Positions 17,630 through 26,638 are shown, counted from the stretch's first letter. The stretch: 64,000 nucleotides of DNA from Nostoc sp. UHCC 0302 (GCF_038096175.1 NZ_CP151099.1:2544501-2608500), one strand, 5' to 3'. A program made the numbers and translations. Notes: generated from the letters alone by a model not told the origin.

Positions 17630-18420
17630 ATGACTAACAAAAAGGTCGTGCTAGTTACAGGAGCAGGCAGTTAACTGCTCAAAAGCTGGCTCAAGAGGGT
17701 TACTGCGTCTTCGGTACTAGCCGCAAGGAACATCAAGCCTCACAAGGTGTAGAAATGTTGAGGCTTGATGTTACCTCTGATTCTTCAGTGCAATCGTGTA
17801 TCAAACAGTTGCTCACACAAACTAATCGCATTGATTTACTGATTAATAATGCCGGACAAATTCATGCCAGCATGATTGAGGAAACAAGTTTAGAACAAGC
17901 CAAGGAGATTTTTGAAACCAACTTTTGGGGTATTGTTCGCCTCACTAATGCTGTTTTGCCAGTCATGAGACAGCAGCGCAGTGGGCATATTATCAATATT
18001 AGTTCGGTAGCGGGATTGATTGGCGCACCGGGACAAGGATTTTACAGTGCAAGTAAGTTTGCACTTGAAGGTTATAGCGAAGCACTGAGCGTGGAACTAG
18101 ACCCCTTCAATATTAATGTGTCTTTAATTGAGCCTGGTTATTTCAAGACCAACTTCAACCAGTCCATGCTACAAGCAGCTTTTGCTTATGCTGATTACGA
18201 CACTGCACGTGATGTAATTGGCTCATCTGTGAACTAGGCAATTGCACAAGGCGACAATCCTGAAAAAGTTGTACAGACGATTGTCTATGTTGCTCGTAGC
18301 CATTCACCACGATTACGCTATCGTGTTGGGACTGAGGCGCAATGGTTGCCTCGGCTGAAAGCGATACTACCAGATAATCTGTTTCGATTTGCTGCACGCA
18401 AGCGGTTGAACCTACCATAA
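17630..18420 (+). pseudogene. short-chain dehydrogenase/reductase, broken
   Basis: The start MTNKKVVLVTGAGS is followed at once by a stop. A short deletion has removed the SGIG part of the TGxxxGIG dinucleotide-binding loop and shifted the frame. From about 17674 the +1-class frame resumes the family text (TAQKLAQEGYCVFGTSR, LLINNAGQIHASM, SSVAGLIGAPGQGFYSASKF with the Tyr-x-x-x-Lys catalytic pair, IEPGYFKTNF). A second in-frame stop at 18235-18237 precedes the normal C-terminus, which ends at 18420. An NAD(P)-dependent oxidoreductase of about 265 residues is the likely ancestor; it should now be non-functional. Confidence 0.85.
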
Positions 18421-18871
18421 AATTTAGTAGTAAAATTTGAGTAATTAGTTCTATGTGTTCTTGTTGGATTTCTAGCCAGTTGTACAGCGACGACGCTCAC
18501 TTTTTACAGTGCTGTATCAATCATGTAGAGCAATTTTACAGCACTCACACAACAACTGGCATAGAGCGGGACAAGTAATGCAGGGGCTTTGGTTGTATCT
18601 TCTCGTACAACTTCTTCATTGTCCCGCGCTGTTGATATCTCTATTAAAACTGCAACAGAAAAATATGAGTTGCCAAATTGCCGAAATCTGACTAGTAATT
18701 GTAAAAATCTTCATCCATACTGGACTGTTACTGCTTGGCATTCCTGGTACAATCCTTGCTCGAAGCTAAAGAAATCGTACGAGATTATTCAGTGTTTCGC
18801 CAAATTTTAAGGCAGATATCTTCAAATTTACACTCACCAGTTACAAGAGAGAATCTAACTGAGACAACTGA
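18421..18871. other. intergenic, small inverted repeat
   Basis: 451 bp with no supported gene. An inverted pair AGTGCTGTA/TACAGCACT lies at 18508-18516 and 18537-18545. A 73-codon open frame (18589-18810) is Cys- and Trp-rich but has no ribosome-binding site or recognisable similarity. Confidence 0.4.
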
Positions 18872-19597
18872 ATGAGTAAGCTGCAAATCGGTACTAGTGG
18901 TTGGGTTTATAAACATTGGATGGGCATTTTCTATCCACCGCATCTGCCTAGTGACCAACAACTAGCATTTTACGCTCAACACTTTTCCACTGTAGAAATT
19001 AACTTTTCGTTTTATCGTTTGCCAGAGCGGTATGTGTTTGAAAATTGGCGAGAGCAAACACCTTCAAACTTTCTTTTTGCAGTCAAAGGTAGCCGCTATC
19101 TCACACACATGAAGAAGTTAAAAGACCCGATAGAGCCGCTAACTCGTCTGATGGAACGCGCATCTGGATTGCAAGAAAAGCTTGGGCCTATTTTATTTCA
19201 GTTTCCTCATACTTGGCACATTAATATTGACCGTCTCCAGCCCTTTTTAGAATTACTGCAAACCTACCCACAACAATTTACAGTTGAATTTCGTCATTCA
19301 AGCTGGCTGATTCCCCAAGTTTACAAACTACTGGAAAGTGCAGGTGTAGCCCTTTGTCTGCCTGTAAGCCCAGCAGTTCCTATTGATGTCTATTTGACTG
19401 CCCCTTGGACTTATATTCGTATGCACAGCGGTCAATGGAATGTTGGTTATAGCGATGAAGAGTTATCGATATGGGTTGAGCGTATCCGTTCATTTCTGAT
19501 GCAAGGAATTGACGTTTACGTGTACTTCAACAATGACTCCGATGGATATGCTATTCGTGATGCTCAACGACTATCTATTTTGCTGGGATTATATTGA
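18872..19597 (+). CDS. DUF72 (YecE-like) protein
   Basis: A 241-residue member of the DUF72/YecE family, a TIM-barrel-like fold of unknown biochemical function that is widespread in bacteria. Family landmarks are IGTSGWVYKHWMGIFYPPHL at the N-terminus, FYAQHFSTVEINFSFYRLP, FAVKGSRYLTHMKKLKD, FQFPHTW and VEFRHSSW. The C-terminus has YVYFNNDSDGYAIRDAQRL with the conserved FNND. It is soluble, without a signal peptide. It is convergent with the next gene and has no obvious operon partner. Confidence 0.9.
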   Translation: MSKLQIGTSGWVYKHWMGIFYPPHLPSDQQLAFYAQHFSTVEINFSFYRLPERYVFENWREQTPSNFLFAVKGSRYLTHMKKLKDPIEPLTRLMERASGLQEKLGPILFQFPHTWHINIDRLQPFLELLQTYPQQFTVEFRHSSWLIPQVYKLLESAGVALCLPVSPAVPIDVYLTAPWTYIRMHSGQWNVGYSDEELSIWVERIRSFLMQGIDVYVYFNNDSDGYAIRDAQRLSILLGLY

Positions 19598-19624
19598 ATT
19601 TCGATTTATTTATACCCTATCAAG

Positions 19625-20056
19625 TTAAATTTGTATATTGTCCGTTGTGCTAGATTCTCGCCACCATTCTTTGAGGATTAATGCTGACCAAAAAATAAAT
19701 CCTAATATCGCTAAACCAGTTAACCCATCAGTCCAGATTAAGAGATGCATCTTGGCTGAGAATTGCGACATAGTACCATAGAGATAATGTCCTGGGCTTG
19801 CTAGACCCGTTAATGAGTAGACCGAAAGACAAGCATAAGCCAGCCAATACTTTTGATATTGATACAACCAATACCCGGCAATTCCTATAGCTGTAAAAAT
19901 GAGCCACGATTGATAAATTGCAGAAGCGGTAATCCAGGTTGGTTGAGGATATTTTTCAATGAACAGATAATTATCAGTGAAGTGAATACCTGTAGAAATG
20001 ATGCTGGCGAGTAGCAGAATTTTCAATAACCTCTGACGCTTGACTTCAAGATTCAT
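19625..20056 (-). CDS. small integral membrane protein, 143 aa
   Basis: A hydrophobic protein with four predicted membrane helices (about residues 9-30, 42-62, 68-90 and 105-130) and charged loops; the C-terminus (KEWWRESSTTDNIQI) is polar. I do not recognise the family. Two motifs, HFTDNYLFIEKYPQPTWI and SPGHYLYGTMSQFSAKMHLL, contain His residues, but nothing points to a known enzyme. The ATG at 20056 is preceded by AGGAAA at a good distance. It has its own intergenic region, so it is probably monocistronic. Confidence 0.7.
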   Translation of the reverse strand: MNLEVKRQRLLKILLLASIISTGIHFTDNYLFIEKYPQPTWITASAIYQSWLIFTAIGIAGYWLYQYQKYWLAYACLSVYSLTGLASPGHYLYGTMSQFSAKMHLLIWTDGLTGLAILGFIFWSALILKEWWRESSTTDNIQI

Positions 20057-20161
20057 AATCAGGTTTCCTCAAACTTAAATTCATGTATTAAACTCCAGCG
20101 ATGTAAATTGCTATGAGTAAATTGAAGCTCCACTAAACAATAATCATCGTTTTACAGTACA

Positions 20162-20605
20162 TCAAATAGTGACGGAAACGAGTTGCTCATCTACTTTTGA
20201 ATATACATAAGGTGCGAACAAAGAACGTTCCTCTGGGCGTAACCGCCTTGGGCGCATCGTTTTTGTATCTACAAATAATCCTTTTTGCCATCCCTCTGCG
20301 GCTAGCATTCTCTGTTCTTTATAAAAGCAAAACTGCATAATAGCCGAGGCATTTTTCAGTTGTGAAATCCACATTTCCAACTGTACACGATCGCCTAAAT
20401 AGAGCGGCGATTTATAAGTAATGTTAGTTTGCATCAGAACCGGAGCAAACCCTTGCTGAAAGATTTTCTGTGTTGGCATCCCTACTGCTTCCAGCAGTTT
20501 TGTCCGTCCAATTTCCATCCACTGAATATAGACACTGTTGTTCATGTGTCCAATGAAATCAATATGGAAGGAATACACCTCTAGCTCAAAGGAAATTTTT
20601 GCCAT
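20162..20605 (-). CDS. acyl-CoA thioesterase, 4HBT hotdog family
   Basis: A hotdog-fold thioesterase that hydrolyses acyl-CoA or related thioesters. The YbgC/FadM-type motif is FHIDFIGHMNNSVYIQWMEI, with the Asp five residues before HMNN. This is followed by ITYKSPLYLGDRVQLEMWIS and FCFYKEQRMLAAEG. The start is placed at 20605 (MAKISFELEV, 147 residues) because GAGGATTTGAGG precedes it and the longer frame to 20665 would run through the operator. It is divergent from a TetR gene, so it is probably that regulator's target. Confidence 0.85.
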   Translation of the reverse strand: MAKISFELEVYSFHIDFIGHMNNSVYIQWMEIGRTKLLEAVGMPTQKIFQQGFAPVLMQTNITYKSPLYLGDRVQLEMWISQLKNASAIMQFCFYKEQRMLAAEGWQKGLFVDTKTMRPRRLRPEERSLFAPYVYSKVDEQLVSVTI

Positions 20606-20620
20606 CCTCAAATCCTCAAA

Positions 20621-20663
20621 GTCACCGCTCAGTGACAAAGTATCATAGTCACTGAGCGGTGAC
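20621..20663. promoter_or_regulatory. TetR-type operator between thioesterase and regulator
   Basis: Two perfectly inverted 16-mers, GTCACCGCTCAGTGAC (20621-20636) and GTCACTGAGCGGTGAC (20648-20663), are separated by 11 bases. Each is itself a GTCAC-N6-GTGAC pseudo-palindrome, so it may hold two dimers. It lies between the two divergent starts, where repressor binding would cover both promoters. Confidence 0.8.
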
Positions 20664-20682
20664 AAGTAGATGAGAAAGATTC

Positions 20683-21294
20683 ATGGCGCGGGACAAAGAA
20701 GAAACGAAGGCACGAATTCTAGCAGCAGTTGGTAAACTCTTGGCAGAATCAGGCTTTAAGCAATTAGGGGTGAATGCGATCGCCCGTGAAGCTGGGGTTG
20801 ATAAAGTTTTGATTTATCGATATTTTGAGAATCTTCCCTCGCTGCTACAAACTTTTGGCAAGGAAGGCAACTACTGGATTACAGTTGAAGAATTAATTGG
20901 GGATGAAACAGCCGTTGATGCCGAATCTCTGGCTGACTGGATGATCTTATTACTAACGCGCTTCCTACATGACTTGCAAGAACGACCCATTACGCAAGAA
21001 ATTGTGCGTTGGGAATTACTAGAAGGTAATGAGTTAACGCATGAATTGGCAAGTGTGCGGGATCATGTGGCAATTGAGAGTTTGAAATTTCTCAAGCAGA
21101 AGTATTCCTTCCCCCCAGATAAAGATATCCCTGCCATCAGTGCGGTTTTGATTGCTGGAATTGTTTATCTAGTGCTACGAACCAAAGTCAACGATACATT
21201 CTTAGGAATCGATTTCAGTTCACCAACCGGATGGCAACGGATTGAAGGAGCGATCGCATCTTTAGTCCAGGCAATTACTGAAATTGACGAATAA
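20683..21294 (+). CDS. TetR/AcrR-family transcriptional regulator
   Basis: A 203-residue repressor with an N-terminal TetR helix-turn-helix (ARILAAVGKLLAESGFKQLG, then VNAIAREAGVDKVLIYRYFE, residues about 10-55) and a C-terminal all-helical ligand domain. Family members dimerise and release DNA on binding a small hydrophobic ligand. It starts 20 bases from the perfect inverted repeat at 20621-20663, so autoregulation and control of the divergent thioesterase are likely. An acyl-CoA or fatty-acid-like ligand would fit the neighbour but is inference. Confidence 0.88.
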   Translation: MARDKEETKARILAAVGKLLAESGFKQLGVNAIAREAGVDKVLIYRYFENLPSLLQTFGKEGNYWITVEELIGDETAVDAESLADWMILLLTRFLHDLQERPITQEIVRWELLEGNELTHELASVRDHVAIESLKFLKQKYSFPPDKDIPAISAVLIAGIVYLVLRTKVNDTFLGIDFSSPTGWQRIEGAIASLVQAITEIDE

Positions 21295-21390
21295 GTGTAA
21301 TGACTATCGGCAACGTTAAGTATTTAAATTCATTCCGGATAACACTGCTGCAAGCGAGTCTATGTATAAAAAAGCGAATCGCATTGCATC

Positions 21391-21846
21391 ATGATTAACC
21401 AAGTTACCACTTTAGAATCCTGTTGGCATACTTCTCCACCGTGGGGTAAAGCCATGCCACCGCTAGCTGTTCGAATCCTAGAAAAAGTCTTTTTGCCAAA
21501 TTTCGATTTGTCGGGCTACTGCTGCGGTGTTCAGTGGGAAAAGCAGGAATGGATTTATGCGATCGTTTGCCAGAGTGAAACACTCTACTTGCCAAGGCAA
21601 GAATTTCAGGCAAAAAATGTACTAGAAAAGCCTACTGTTTCTACTCCGGCTTTTGAATTAGGGGATGTGGTTGAAGTTGATTTCAGTGAACAGCCGACAC
21701 AGCGTATTATTCAAGGTATTTTTAGCCTCAAAAGCACTTGGCTTTATGGTGTAGAGTGGCGCTCCCCAATTTTAGAAGAAGGAGCATTTTCCCCAAGTAG
21801 AATCATCTGGCTTGCTGATGTTGATTTAATCAGCGTGGATGCATGA
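21391..21846 (+). CDS. DUF1392-family protein
   Basis: A 151-residue protein matching my memory of DUF1392, a family found in multiple copies in Nostoc-type genomes with no known function. Landmarks are INQVTTLESCWHTSPPWGKA, the GYCCGVQWEKQEWIYAI segment with paired cysteines, and a C-terminal TWLYGVEWRSPILEEG. It is soluble, with beta-rich predicted structure. No strong ribosome-binding site is visible before the ATG. Its neighbours give no hint of role. Confidence 0.75.
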   Translation: MINQVTTLESCWHTSPPWGKAMPPLAVRILEKVFLPNFDLSGYCCGVQWEKQEWIYAIVCQSETLYLPRQEFQAKNVLEKPTVSTPAFELGDVVEVDFSEQPTQRIIQGIFSLKSTWLYGVEWRSPILEEGAFSPSRIIWLADVDLISVDA

Positions 21847-22562
21847 CTGTTGTAAATTTTTTGTTATGACAAAGAAATTCTTCTTAACAAGCTAATGTAA
21901 TTTATTTATCCAGGCTAGTTTGCTTGTAGTAAGGGCTTGGTTGCTGATTTTATGTAACTTCAATACCTATTAGCTTACACTTTCACTTAAAAATCGATGC
22001 TAATACCAATTCAATTAATGATTGCAACATATCCTTGGATGAAGACGCGATGAATCGCGTCTCTACAGATGGTCATTTGTCACATTCTTTTTTCAAATTG
22101 GTATAACTTATGAAAATTTGAATTAACTTTAGAAATCTTGAATTAGTTCTTTATTTAAAAAATCTAGCCTGTATAAAGATTGCCTTGCATGGGTTAGGGC
22201 ATATGGAGAGTAGCAGCAATCAACAGATTGACCAAATAGATAATTGATTTCGGCTCTAAATAGGTCAAATGGAGTATTATTCAGATTAGAGAAGAAAAAT
22301 TTTGCAATAATTTAATTTGAGCGATGGTTTTGCCTAAAAACTATCCAAAGATAGTTTTTTCTGCAATACTATAAAGATTTCTAATGCCTAGGGTAGGCAA
22401 ACAAAAGTACCATTGCCTCTGGTACTGCGCTTTTGAGTGCAATCGCCTACTCAATATCTTGTTCATTTGTAACTACTCATAAAGTACTTGAAGGGGAAAC
22501 AGCGATCGCAATCTTTTGGCATTCTAGATATTACGTCAGCGTTTCTGGCAGACACAACTAAG
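21847..22562. other. intergenic, contains a MITE
   Basis: 716 bp without a gene apart from the TACCAATT-ended element at 22004-22103. The stretch after it is AT-rich. The final 180 bases presumably hold the promoter of the receiver-protein gene. Confidence 0.4.
22004..22103 (-). repeat. TACCAATT-ended MITE, copy 2
   Basis: A 100-bp element in the opposite orientation to the 16487-16587 copy, differing at only about four positions. It has the same terminal inverted repeats and terminal TA. Such similarity means recent movement, presumably driven in trans by an IS630-type transposase. Confidence 0.85.
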
Positions 22563-22979
22563 ATGTCATTTGTTATGCAACCTCCTCTGGCTCTTGCAGG
22601 CTTAAATATTCTCGTAGTTGAGGATGATGATGATATTCGCTTTTTCATTACTACGGTATTGGAAGTAGATGGAGCTACAGTCATGGCAGTAGCATCGGCA
22701 GCAGCAGCCAAGAAAGTATTACCTGAATTGCAACCCGATGTCTTGATTTGTGATATTGGTTTGCCTGACGAAGATGGCTACAGCTTAATCCGCAAAATTC
22801 GTGCGCTCAAATCAGATATGGGTGGAGGAGTCTTAGCTATTGCTTTAACGGCCTATGGAGATAGTGAGAATCGTATCCGCGCTTTGGAAGCTGGTTTTCA
22901 TACTCATGTATCTAAACCAGTTGCTCCAGAAGAACTAGTTGAAATCGTTGCTAGTTTAGTAGCTTCTTGCAATTGGTAA
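22563..22979 (+). CDS. single-domain response regulator (CheY-like)
   Basis: A receiver domain of about 120 residues with a short N-terminal extension and no output domain. The acidic pocket is VVEDDDDIRFF, the phosphoacceptor Asp is in DVLICDIGLPDEDGY, the Thr is in ALTAYGD and the Lys in VSKPV. The start is set at 22563 (MSFVMQPPLALAG). A longer in-frame ATG at 22488 exists, but its extra residues look non-coding. Proteins like this relay phosphate from hybrid kinases; no kinase gene is adjacent. Confidence 0.88.
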   Translation: MSFVMQPPLALAGLNILVVEDDDDIRFFITTVLEVDGATVMAVASAAAAKKVLPELQPDVLICDIGLPDEDGYSLIRKIRALKSDMGGGVLAIALTAYGDSENRIRALEAGFHTHVSKPVAPEELVEIVASLVASCNW

Positions 22980-23359
22980 TTGTGGAGCAGATTATAGCGC
23001 TTCTCATTATTGCAATACACTTTGACCTGAAGGACAGGGTAAGGTTTCAAAGGCTTTTGGTTGGATAATCAGATAATTTGTATTTACTGGCGTAGCCTAT
23101 GCTAATACAAGCTATCTTTCAAGACAAACTCACCTTGGATTGTTAACGGTGAAGCAGCGCTGCGGGAGGGTTTGCCTCCGCAGGCGAATAACCGGGGAAC
23201 CCCAGCAACGTGCTGGTTCGGAAACCCGTCTTCTCCTAACGGAGACCAAGGTTAACTCTTCCTGGAATCACCAGTTGCTACAACACGGCAAACCCGGACA
23301 CCAGTCGTTTATGGGGGAAATCCCTTCTTCGATAGGAGAAGGCGCTAGCCTCTCCCAAA
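22980..23359. other. intergenic with GC-rich palindromic insertions
   Basis: 380 bp. From 23135 it becomes a mosaic of small palindromes (for example GCGGGAGGGTTTGCCTCCGC and CTTCTCCTAACGGAG), the same type of material as at 2500-2600. Open frames through it are not believed. Confidence 0.45.
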
Positions 23360-23388
23360 GGGCTACCGTGTACACACAAGTCAAAATA

Positions 23389-23640
23389 TCGAATTCGGGT
23401 GGTCGTTTATCGAATTCGGGTGGTCGTTTATCGAATTCGGGTAGTCGTTTATTGAATTCGGGTGGTTGTTTATCGAATTCGGGTGGTCGTTTATCGAATT
23501 CGGGTAGTCGTTTATTGAATTCGGGTGGTTGTTTATTGAATTCGGGTGGTTGTTTATTGAATTCGGGTGGTCGTTTATCGAATTCGGGTGGTCGTTTATC
23601 GAATTCGGGTGGTCGTTTATTGAATTCAAGCAGTGGTTAT
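23389..23640. repeat. 21-bp tandem array, 11 copies plus one degenerate
   Basis: Unit TCGAATTCGGGTGGTCGTTT plus A. Variants differ only at C/T and G/A positions (TC or TT at the start, GTGG or GTAG, CG or TG). Because 21 is a multiple of 3, reading frames stay open on both strands (LSNSGGR repeats on plus, PNSINDH on minus). There are no spacers, so it is not a CRISPR array. No start signal supports translation. Confidence 0.9.
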
Positions 23641-23665
23641 AAGCTAATGAGCATTTAAGTTGCAT
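23640..23665 (+). repeat. solo terminal repeat of the 28935 IS630-type element
   Basis: TAAGCTAATGAGCATTTAAG followed by TTGCAT matches the termini of the IS630-family element at 28935-30157, which has TAAGCTAATCGGCACGTAAG at its left. Only one end is present, directly against the last unit of the 21-bp array. Confidence 0.7.
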
Positions 23666-24151
23666 AAAATCAGGGCTTTAGCCCTTACTACAAGCGAATC
23701 AGTCTGGAAAAACGAATGGCGATTAGCTTACCATTTCACGAAATTCTTGATACACATCACTTTTCTTGCTTCCCCTGCTTCCCCTGCCTCCCCTGCCTCC
23801 CTGCCTCAAGAGCCTCAAGAGCTTGCCCATGTATATCAACCTTAAAGTGAGACGGTATTAGGGTGGGGTAAAACCCAGATTCTTGAGCAACTTCAGACTT
23901 GTGTGTACACCGTAGCCCAAAGGGAGAAGACCGCGCTGGCTCCCCAACGCACTTGCTCCGCTATATTAAAATTTCTTAACATAGCTGTAAATCTTAGTAC
24001 CGACTTACTTGTTTTCAGTTTAATTATCTATATTGGCTGACTACAATATATTCGAGTCCTGAAGCCAAATTCTAAGATAGATAAAGCAAGAATCAAGCTT
24101 GGACTGTATTCTCGATAAAGCATAAAAATTAAGATATCAAAATAGCGGAAG

Positions 24152-24373
24152 ATGAATATACAAACCCAATTCCTGTTAATAGAAATAATAACATCAGTAA
24201 GTGATGATTCACTTATTGATTGGCAATCACAAAACCTGATAAAGTTATTAGTATTTATTTTTATTGCATTTGTAGTATTAGCTATAAAATTTATTAGCAA
24301 TAAAAATGAATATGCTGTTCTTTTTGGTTTTTTGTTAACACTTATGTATATTATTTTTTTAATAATGGAATAG
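24152..24373 (+). CDS. possible small membrane protein, 73 aa
   Basis: An AT-rich frame with two predicted membrane helices (about residues 30-48 and 54-71: LLVFIFIAFVVLAIKFI and AVLFGFLLTLMYIIFLI) and a polar N-terminal third. I do not recognise it. The nearest ribosome-binding-like sequence (GCGGAAG) touches the ATG and is too close to be convincing. The composition may reflect AT-rich DNA rather than selection. Confidence 0.35.
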   Translation: MNIQTQFLLIEIITSVSDDSLIDWQSQNLIKLLVFIFIAFVVLAIKFISNKNEYAVLFGFLLTLMYIIFLIME

Positions 24374-24819
24374 TAATTGTTTTAAAGCTCAACGTTGAGG
24401 GAGCTAGTGCGATAACGGCAAAAGGGGTAGCTGTATGGCTGATGGTTGTCTTGCTTTGGATAGAATACTAAGGACGATCACATGATTCCATTGGGTTTTA
24501 GCTCAACCTAATATTCAGGCAAGTTATTCACAGCAATTAAGAATAAGAATCTCCAGAGCGATCGCAGTTTTTTAAATGCTGATTTGTTATCTTTTTGTCT
24601 GGTCTAAATTATTTATAATAAACCAAATACCCGACTTTTTTGAAAAATTGCGTATCTATGAATTTCAACTTTCACAAATAAAATAGGATTGCCGTAACAC
24701 TGCAATTGCATTGGTATCGTTCAGCTTTCATCCCAAGGCCCAAGTCTATGGGTAAAAGTCTCCTGCTATACTTTATTTCTATATTTATATAATTTTCAGT
24801 AGCATAGGGGTGCATTCCA
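24374..24819. other. intergenic upstream of the ABC exporter genes
   Basis: 446 bp. It begins with one AAGCTCAACGTTGAGG unit (24385-24400) related to the array at 52620. A short open run (about 24385-24468) reads ASAITAKGVAVWLMVVLLWI, a hydrophobic remnant without a start. The last 200 bases should contain the exporter promoter. Confidence 0.4.
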
Positions 24820-26598
24820 TTGGTTCAACAACCAGAATTCCAGGAAAGTTCGTCGATGCAGGCAATCCAGCGTGTACTGGGAAGTTTGAGCAATTACCGA
24901 TGGATTTCGCTGGGAGCATTGGTCAGCCTATTGCTTTTGACAGTCGCCAATGCGGTTACTCCTCAATTATTTCGGTGGGGAATTGATCGCGGCATTGTCA
25001 AACAAGATTTACAAATAGTACTTTACAGCGCGGGCTGGATGGTAGCTGCGGCGATCGCTCGCGGTGTATTTAACTTTGGCCAAAGCTATTGGGCAGAAGC
25101 AGCCTCTCAAGGTGTCGCCTATGACCTGCGAAACAAGATTTTTAGCAAGATTCAAAATCTCAGTTTCAGCTATCACGACCAGTCACAGACATCGCAATTG
25201 CTAACCCGCGTCACCAGTGATATTGAGCAAATCCGTACATTTATCGGCACTAGCTTGATTCAGGTGATTGGTGCAGTTGTGACTTTGATGAGTATTGCAG
25301 TAATTTTACTGCTAATGAACTGGCAACTAGCGCTGATTACACTAACGGTAGTGCCGATAGCTGGATGGTTAATGGCGCAATTTGTTAGCAAAAATAACAG
25401 ACTGTTCCGGCAAGTACAAGATCAACTAAGTAACCTCAATGCTGTCTTGCAAGAGAACTTATTCGGGATAAGGGTAGTAAAAGCCTTCGTGCGCGAGTCA
25501 ACCGAAAGGTCACGTTACACGAGCCTGAATGATGGGCTAGTCAAAGCAAACATGAAGACTATTAGCGCCATCCGCAACACCTTCCCGTTTATATTTTTGC
25601 TAAGTAATTTGGTGACAGTAGTAGTTTTCGGCTATGGGGGAGCGCAAGTAATTGGGGGTAGGTTCTCGATTGGCGAACTAGTAGCGTTTAACTCTTACCT
25701 AGCGTTAATTTTACAACCAATTTTGTTGATTGGATTTGCTGCACCCGCGATCGCTCAAGCCGCCGCCTCTGCCGAACGGGTATACGAAGTGGTAGATGCC
25801 AAGGTAGAAATTCGCGATCGCCCTAATGCCATCCCCTTTCAAACTTGTGGTGGTAGAATCACTTTTGAGAATGTCTCCTTCCGCTATCCGGGAGCGACAA
25901 CCGAAGCCCTTAAAGAAGTTTCCTTTGAAACAAGACCTAACGAACTAATCGCCGTTCTGGGGATGACAGGTTCCGGGAAAAGCACAATTATGAACTTGCT
26001 ACCCCGCTTTTACGATGTTACGAATGGAGCGATTCGGATTGATGGGCGAGATGTGCGGGATTTTACACTCAAAAGTTTAAGGTCTCATATTGGCATTGTA
26101 TTCCAAGAAACCACACTGTTCTCCGGCACTATCCGGGAAAATATCGCCTATGCAAAGCCCGATGCCTCACTGGAGGAAGTGATTGAAGTTGCGAAAACCG
26201 CACAAATTCAAGATTTCATCTTCCAACTACCCGATGGTTATGAGACGATTGTAGGTGAACGTGGTATTGGCTTGTCTGGTGGACAAAAGCAACGGATTGC
26301 GATCGCCCGTACCTTACTCACCGATTACAGTATTCTGATTTTAGATGACAGTACCTCTGCTGTGGATGCCAAAACTGCTGCCCAGATTCAAGCCGCGTTG
26401 GATGGCATGATGCGCCGAAAAGCTTGTACAACTTTTGTTGTGGCTCAACGCATTAGTACCGTCAAAAATGCTGATCGGATTTTTCTCATCGATAAAGGAC
26501 GATTGGCAGCACAAGGTACTCATGAGGAATTGATGCAAACAAGCCCGCTTTATGGTGCAATTTTGGAATCTCAGGTGAAGCAGAAGGAGAAAAAATAA
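24820..26598 (+). CDS. ABC exporter subunit A (degenerate catalytic site)
   Basis: An exporter half-transporter with a six-helix membrane domain (about 1-320) fused to an ATPase domain. Walker A is GMTGSGKST (about residue 381), the signature is LSGGQKQR (about 485), Walker B is ILILDDSTSAVD (about 506), and the H-loop region is FVVAQRISTV. The catalytic Glu after Walker B is Asp, and the switch His is replaced by Gln (VAQR for the usual AHR). Both changes are typical of the inactive-site partner in heterodimeric exporters such as TM287/288. The TTG at 24820 gives 592 residues. An ATG at 24856 has a better ribosome-binding site (AGGAAAG, 7-base gap) and may be the true start. Its partner follows 137 bp downstream. 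Confidence 0.93.
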   Translation: MVQQPEFQESSSMQAIQRVLGSLSNYRWISLGALVSLLLLTVANAVTPQLFRWGIDRGIVKQDLQIVLYSAGWMVAAAIARGVFNFGQSYWAEAASQGVAYDLRNKIFSKIQNLSFSYHDQSQTSQLLTRVTSDIEQIRTFIGTSLIQVIGAVVTLMSIAVILLLMNWQLALITLTVVPIAGWLMAQFVSKNNRLFRQVQDQLSNLNAVLQENLFGIRVVKAFVRESTERSRYTSLNDGLVKANMKTISAIRNTFPFIFLLSNLVTVVVFGYGGAQVIGGRFSIGELVAFNSYLALILQPILLIGFAAPAIAQAAASAERVYEVVDAKVEIRDRPNAIPFQTCGGRITFENVSFRYPGATTEALKEVSFETRPNELIAVLGMTGSGKSTIMNLLPRFYDVTNGAIRIDGRDVRDFTLKSLRSHIGIVFQETTLFSGTIRENIAYAKPDASLEEVIEVAKTAQIQDFIFQLPDGYETIVGERGIGLSGGQKQRIAIARTLLTDYSILILDDSTSAVDAKTAAQIQAALDGMMRRKACTTFVVAQRISTVKNADRIFLIDKGRLAAQGTHEELMQTSPLYGAILESQVKQKEKK

Positions 26599-26638
26599 AC
26601 AATTCAAAATTCCAAACCCATTATTGGTTAATACGGTT

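Larger units (their letters stand above)
23360..23918. repeat. 559-bp block bounded by 23-bp inverted repeats
   Basis: The left end (23360-23382) and the right end (23896-23918) are inverted copies matching at 22 of 23 positions around GTGTACACACAAGTC, and the similarity continues outside (TCTCCC, then AAA or TTT, then GGGCTAC). Inside are the 21-bp tandem array, a solo IS630-type end, and a low-complexity CCCCTGCCTC tract. No transposase is present. It may be a non-autonomous mobile unit. Confidence 0.65.

Noticed and set aside
18589-18810. 73-codon Cys/Trp-rich frame before the DUF72 gene
   Set aside because: No ribosome-binding site, no family recognised, and its composition is odd; kept only as a note.
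23389-23640. CRISPR array
   Set aside because: Units abut directly with no unique spacers, the unit is 21 bp, and no cas genes are present.
23140-23665. Long frames on both strands with LSNSGGR or PNSINDH repeats
   Set aside because: They exist because the 21-bp repeat unit lacks stops in several frames; no start signal or conserved flank supports translation.
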